NCBI GenBank assembly: GCA_905235615.1
Contig: CAJOMB010000054.1
Coordinates: forward strand, 1 to 9,155
Length of the DNA: 9,155 nucleotides
Direction: 5' to 3'
Origin: an uncultured Bacteroidales bacterium
GTDB taxonomy: Bacteria > Bacteroidota > Bacteroidia > Bacteroidales > UBA932
Below the pieces are notes generated by a model. The model was not told the DNA's origin, did not search any database, and worked only from the letters and a program-made list of their open reading frames with translations. Below, piece by piece: positions 5,956 through 9,155 of the stretch. The first letter of the stretch is position 1, and each line of letters begins with the position of its first letter. The position numbers and the translations under genes were made by a program.

Positions 5956-6834
5956 ATGCACAGAGCAGGTTTTGTCAATATCATCGGCAACCCCAACGTG
6001 GGCAAATCCACGCTGATGAACGCCTTAGTGGGGGAAAAGCTGTCCATCGTGACGGCCAAGGCCCAGACCACCCGGCACCGCATCATGGGAATCGTGAGCG
6101 GGGAGGATTATCAGATTGTGTACTCCGACACGCCCGGCATCCTGAAGCCCAACTATCGGCTCCAGGAAAACATGCTCTCCTTCGTGGACACCGCCATCGG
6201 CGATGCCGATATCATCCTCTACGTGACGGACACCGTGGAAAAGGGAGACAAGAACGAAGCCTACATCCAGAAGCTCCAGAAGGTGGACTGCCCCGTGGTG
6301 GTGGTTATCAACAAGATTGACATCTCCACTCAGGAAAAAGTGGTGGAGCTCATGGACTGGTGGAAGGAGCGGCTCCCGAAGGCGGAGATTATCCCGGCAT
6401 CGGCCCAGGAGAAATTCAATCTGGAGAGCATTCTGGATGCTGTTTCTTCCCGCCTGCCGGAAGCCCCGGCCTGGTTTGACAAAGACCAGTTCACAGACAA
6501 GAATCTGCGCTTTTTCGCCTCCGAGATTATCCGGGAGAAGATTTTCCTCAACTGCTCCGAGGAAATCCCCTACTCCTGCCAGGTGGAGATAGAGGCCTTC
6601 CACGAAGGGGAAGAGCGCTATGAGATTTCCGCCGTCATCTACGTGATGCGGGATTCCCAGAAGGGCATCCTGATTGGGAAGAAGGGCTCCATGCTCAAGA
6701 AAATCGGCACGGAGGCACGTTTGGACATGGAAGATTTCTTCCAGAAGAAGGTGTTCCTGAGCACCTTCGTAAAGGTGGATCCTGACTGGCGGGAAGACCG
6801 CAAGGAACTCCGCCGTTTTGGTTATGAATTTTAA
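5956..6834 (+). CDS. era: GTPase Era
   Basis: Era is an essential GTPase that binds the 3' end of 16S rRNA and helps assemble the small ribosomal subunit, partly at the membrane. All GTPase motifs are visible: G1 GNPNVGKS at 11-18, the switch I segment KAQTTRHRIMG near 35-45, G3 DTPG at 58-61, G4 NKID at 119-122 and G5 SAQ at 149-151. The C-terminal KH domain has its GxxG loop as GKKG at 241-244, followed by the family ending (VKVDPDWREDRKELRRFGY). At 292 residues it is full length. The start is firm because Bacteroidota Era proteins begin with MH-x-GFVN, as here. What is odd is the leader: a dispersed repeat ends directly at the ATG, so the upstream initiation region is the repeat itself. 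Era follows rluB, so two ribosome-maturation genes are neighbours. Confidence 0.97.
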   Translation: MHRAGFVNIIGNPNVGKSTLMNALVGEKLSIVTAKAQTTRHRIMGIVSGEDYQIVYSDTPGILKPNYRLQENMLSFVDTAIGDADIILYVTDTVEKGDKNEAYIQKLQKVDCPVVVVINKIDISTQEKVVELMDWWKERLPKAEIIPASAQEKFNLESILDAVSSRLPEAPAWFDKDQFTDKNLRFFASEIIREKIFLNCSEEIPYSCQVEIEAFHEGEERYEISAVIYVMRDSQKGILIGKKGSMLKKIGTEARLDMEDFFQKKVFLSTFVKVDPDWREDRKELRRFGYEF

Positions 6835-6857
6835 CGAGTGTCCGCGAGGTTTTACAA

Positions 6858-6885
6858 TTGTCATTCTGAGCGAAGCGAAGAATCT
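6858..6885 (+). repeat. 28-base palindromic repeat, copy 3, between era and parC
   Basis: The sequence is identical to copy 2 and has the same orientation. The hairpin would span 6863-6883 with the GCGAAGC tip at 6870-6876. It lies 23 bases after the era stop and 18 bases before the parC ATG. No T-run follows it, so it is not an ordinary terminator. Together with copy 1 it means each gap longer than 30 bases in the core block holds one element. Confidence 0.92.
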
Positions 6886-6903
6886 ATAAAAAAAGATTGA
6901 TAT

Positions 6904-9155
6904 ATGGCAGACGAATGGGACGACATTGAGAAGCAGGCTCCTGCAGAAGAACCCGAAGAGGAACTGGGCGAAGACGCCGTCGCCTCCGGGAAGTTTGACA
7001 AGCTGCTGGAAAGCGACAGCCGGAAGTACAAGCTTTCCGGCATGTTCAAGGAATGGTATCTGGACTATGCCTCCTATACCATCCTGGACCGCGCCGTCCC
7101 CCATATCGTGGACGGTTTCAAGCCCGTCCAGCGGCGCGTGCTGCACACCATGTTCACCATGGATGACGGCCGATACACCAAGGTGGCCAACATCGTGGGC
7201 CAGGCCATGCAGTACCACCCGCACGGAGACGCCTCCATCCTGGGCGCCCTGGTGACGCTGGGCCAGAAGGGCCTGCTGATAGACTGCCAGGGTAACTGGG
7301 GCAACATCCTCACCGGAGACTCCAACGCCGCCCCCCGTTACATCGAGGCCCGCCTTTCGAAGTTCGCCAAGGAAGTGGTTTTTGACCCCAAGGTAACCCC
7401 CTGGATGACTTCCTATGACGGCCGCAACCAGGAGCCCACGGAACTGCCGGTACGCTTCCCGCTGCTGCTGGCACAGGGAACGGAAGGCATCGCCGCCGGT
7501 CTGTCCTCCAAGATTCTGCCCCATAACTTCAACGAGCTTTTGGACGCCTCCGTGGCCATCCTGAAGGGAGAGCCCTATACCCTGCTGCCGGATTTCCCCA
7601 CCGGCGGCATCGCGGACTGCTCCAAGTACAATCAGGGCAAGCGCGGCGGCATGGTGAAGGTGCGCGCCCGCATCAACAAGGTGGACAAGAACACCATCAC
7701 CATCACGGAAATCCCCTTTGGGAAAACCTCCCAGGCCATTATCGACAGCATCATCAAGGCCAAGGAGAAAAAGAAAATCAACATCAAGAAGATAGACGAC
7801 ATGACCACCGACAAGGTGGAAATCATCATCCATCTTCCGGCCGATGTGTCCCCGGACAAAACCATCGACGCCCTCTACGCCTTCACCGAGTGCGAGACCA
7901 AGATTGCGCCCAACGCCTGCGTGATCCGGGAGAACAAGCCCGCCTTCCTCACAGTGAACGAAATCCTGGAATACGACACCTTCCACACGCGGGACATCCT
8001 GCAGGCGGAGCTGGAGGTAAAGCTCTCCGAGTTGGAAAACGAGTGGCACTACAGCTCCTTAGAGCGCATCTTCTTCGAGAACCGCATCTACAAGGTGCTG
8101 GAAATGAACCAGAAGACCTGGGAAGAGCAGTTGGAGGACATCCTGTCCCAGATGAAGCAGTACCAGGACCTCCTGCGCCGGGAAATTGTGATGGAAGACA
8201 TCACGAGGCTGGTAGAGAAGCCTGTGCGTAAGATTTCCAAGTTTGACACCAAGGCCTTAGACGAGAAGATTTACGCCCTGGAAGACCAGATGAAAGAGGT
8301 GAAGGACCATCTGGAGCATATCACGGAGTACACCATAGACTGGTTCAAGAACCTCAAGAAGAAATACGGGAAGTTGTGGCCCCGCCTCACGGAAATCTCC
8401 TCCTTAGAGAACATCACCGTCACCAAGGTGGTGTCCAACAACGCCAAGCTCTACGCCAACCTGGCCGAGGGCTTTGTGGGAATCGGCCTGAAGAAGGACG
8501 ACGGCGGTGAATTCATGGGAGAATGCTCAGACCTGAGCGAGATTATCGTGATCGGCCGGGATGGAAAATACCGCGTCACCAAGGTGAGCGAGAAGGCCTT
8601 CTTCGGGAAGGACCTCCTGTATGCGGGCGTGTTCAACCGCGGAGACGAGCGCACCATCTACAACGTGATTTACCGTGACGGCAAGGGCCCCGCCCATTAC
8701 GCCAAACGCTTCAATATCACCTCCATCACCCGCGACAAGGAGTACGACATCACCACCGGGGCCAACGAGTCCAAGATTCTCTGGTTCACGGTGAACCACA
8801 ACGGAGAAGCCGAGAGCGTCCGTGTCCAGTTCCGCCCCAAGAAAGGCCTCAAGAAATCTTCCATGGAATGGGATTTCTCCTCGCTGGCCATCAAGGGACG
8901 CAGTTCCCGCGGCAACCTGGTCACCAAGAACCCCGTCGCCCGCATCCAGCTCAAGTCCAAGGGCGTCACCACCCTCGAAGGCAAGGACATCTGGTACGAT
9001 CCCGATATCCAGCGCCTCAACGAGGAAGGCCGCGGACAGCATCTGGGCAAATTCACCGGGCAGGACAAGGTACTGGCCATCTTTGCCGACGGCAGTTACT
9101 ACACCACATCCTACGACCTGGTGAACAAGTACCAGGGAGACGTGGTGAGGATAGA
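6904..9155 (+). CDS. parC: DNA topoisomerase IV subunit A, 3' end outside the window
   Basis: ParC is the DNA-cleaving subunit of the type IIA topoisomerase that unlinks daughter chromosomes, working with ParE. The first 750 codons are present; Bacteroidota ParC proteins are usually close to 900 residues, so roughly 100-150 are missing. An acidic N-terminus (1-40) precedes the winged-helix cleavage domain. HPHGD is at 105-109, and catalytic Tyr146 is in AAPRYIEAR (codon 7339-7341). The tower domain includes LPVRFPLLLAQGTEGIAAGLSSKILPHNFNE, written here as two joined motifs: LPVRFPLLLAQGTEGIAAG and LSSKILPHNFNE. A coiled-coil arm follows at about 360-490. From about 535 come beta-propeller-like blades (VIGRDGKYRVTKVSEKAFFG and similar). 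No GyrA box is seen through residue 750, which favours ParC over GyrA. The start at 6904 lies 69 bases after era, beyond repeat copy 3; no clear promoter is visible in the gap. Confidence 0.93.
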   Translation, partial: MADEWDDIEKQAPAEEPEEELGEDAVASGKFDKLLESDSRKYKLSGMFKEWYLDYASYTILDRAVPHIVDGFKPVQRRVLHTMFTMDDGRYTKVANIVGQAMQYHPHGDASILGALVTLGQKGLLIDCQGNWGNILTGDSNAAPRYIEARLSKFAKEVVFDPKVTPWMTSYDGRNQEPTELPVRFPLLLAQGTEGIAAGLSSKILPHNFNELLDASVAILKGEPYTLLPDFPTGGIADCSKYNQGKRGGMVKVRARINKVDKNTITITEIPFGKTSQAIIDSIIKAKEKKKINIKKIDDMTTDKVEIIIHLPADVSPDKTIDALYAFTECETKIAPNACVIRENKPAFLTVNEILEYDTFHTRDILQAELEVKLSELENEWHYSSLERIFFENRIYKVLEMNQKTWEEQLEDILSQMKQYQDLLRREIVMEDITRLVEKPVRKISKFDTKALDEKIYALEDQMKEVKDHLEHITEYTIDWFKNLKKKYGKLWPRLTEISSLENITVTKVVSNNAKLYANLAEGFVGIGLKKDDGGEFMGECSDLSEIIVIGRDGKYRVTKVSEKAFFGKDLLYAGVFNRGDERTIYNVIYRDGKGPAHYAKRFNITSITRDKEYDITTGANESKILWFTVNHNGEAESVRVQFRPKKGLKKSSMEWDFSSLAIKGRSSRGNLVTKNPVARIQLKSKGVTTLEGKDIWYDPDIQRLNEEGRGQHLGKFTGQDKVLAIFADGSYYTTSYDLVNKYQGDVVRI

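Noticed and set aside
4471..5961. 496-codon open frame on the minus strand opposite tonB and rluB
   Set aside because: It overlaps two real genes and contains repeat copies 1 and 2 translated as SERSEES and RFFASLRMT. Composition is the typical antisense His/Val/Ala/Gly pattern.
6858..6885. Repeat copy 3 as an intrinsic terminator of era
   Set aside because: No T-run follows, the stem is interrupted, and the same sequence occurs directly before the era start codon, where a terminator would block expression.
6025..8049. 674-codon open frame on the minus strand across era and parC
   Set aside because: It is a shadow of GC-rich codon use in two firmly identified plus-strand genes. It crosses their gap and reads repeat copy 3 as FFASLRMT; its His/Gly/Val-rich sequence matches no domain.

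Overview
The window looks like Bacteroidota, most likely a Bacteroidales-type genome. Three gene starts are preceded by the clade's distinctive promoter (TTG or TTTG, then 19-20 bases, then TAnnTTTG). Start codons lack Shine-Dalgarno sequences and the leaders are A-rich. The Era, ParC, TonB and pseudouridine-synthase sequences are also of the Bacteroidota type. The species cannot be named from this sequence.

Layout. All supported genes are on the + strand. Bases 1-2667 are an AT-richer accessory segment. It holds a promoter with repeated TTAGA half-sites, an orphan AAA-type ATPase with a DUF234/PD-(D/E)XK-like C-terminus, about 300 bases without a gene, a 75-codon remnant of a TolC-family efflux protein, and a small secreted DUF4412/LolA-like protein. 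A strong hairpin terminator at 2692-2725 ends this part. The promoter of the next operon is folded into that terminator.

From 2769 to the end the sequence is GC-rich core genome: exbB-exbD-tonB with 4-base gaps (proton-driven energy transducer for outer-membrane transport), then an RsuA/RluB-family rRNA pseudouridine synthase with a long low-complexity N-terminus, the ribosome-assembly GTPase Era, and the first 750 codons of topoisomerase IV subunit A (parC), cut by the window end.

Most notable signal. Each of the three longer gaps in the core block (tonB/rluB, rluB/era, era/parC) holds one copy of a 28-base repeat. One strand can fold into a hairpin whose tip is GCGAAGC, the sequence known as an exceptionally stable DNA mini-hairpin, set on a tandem G-A mismatch and a 5-bp stem. 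The inverted first copy differs at exactly two bases, and these form a compensatory pair (G-C to A-T). The second copy ends directly against the era start codon. This looks like a REP-like mobile palindrome; no transposase for it lies in the window.
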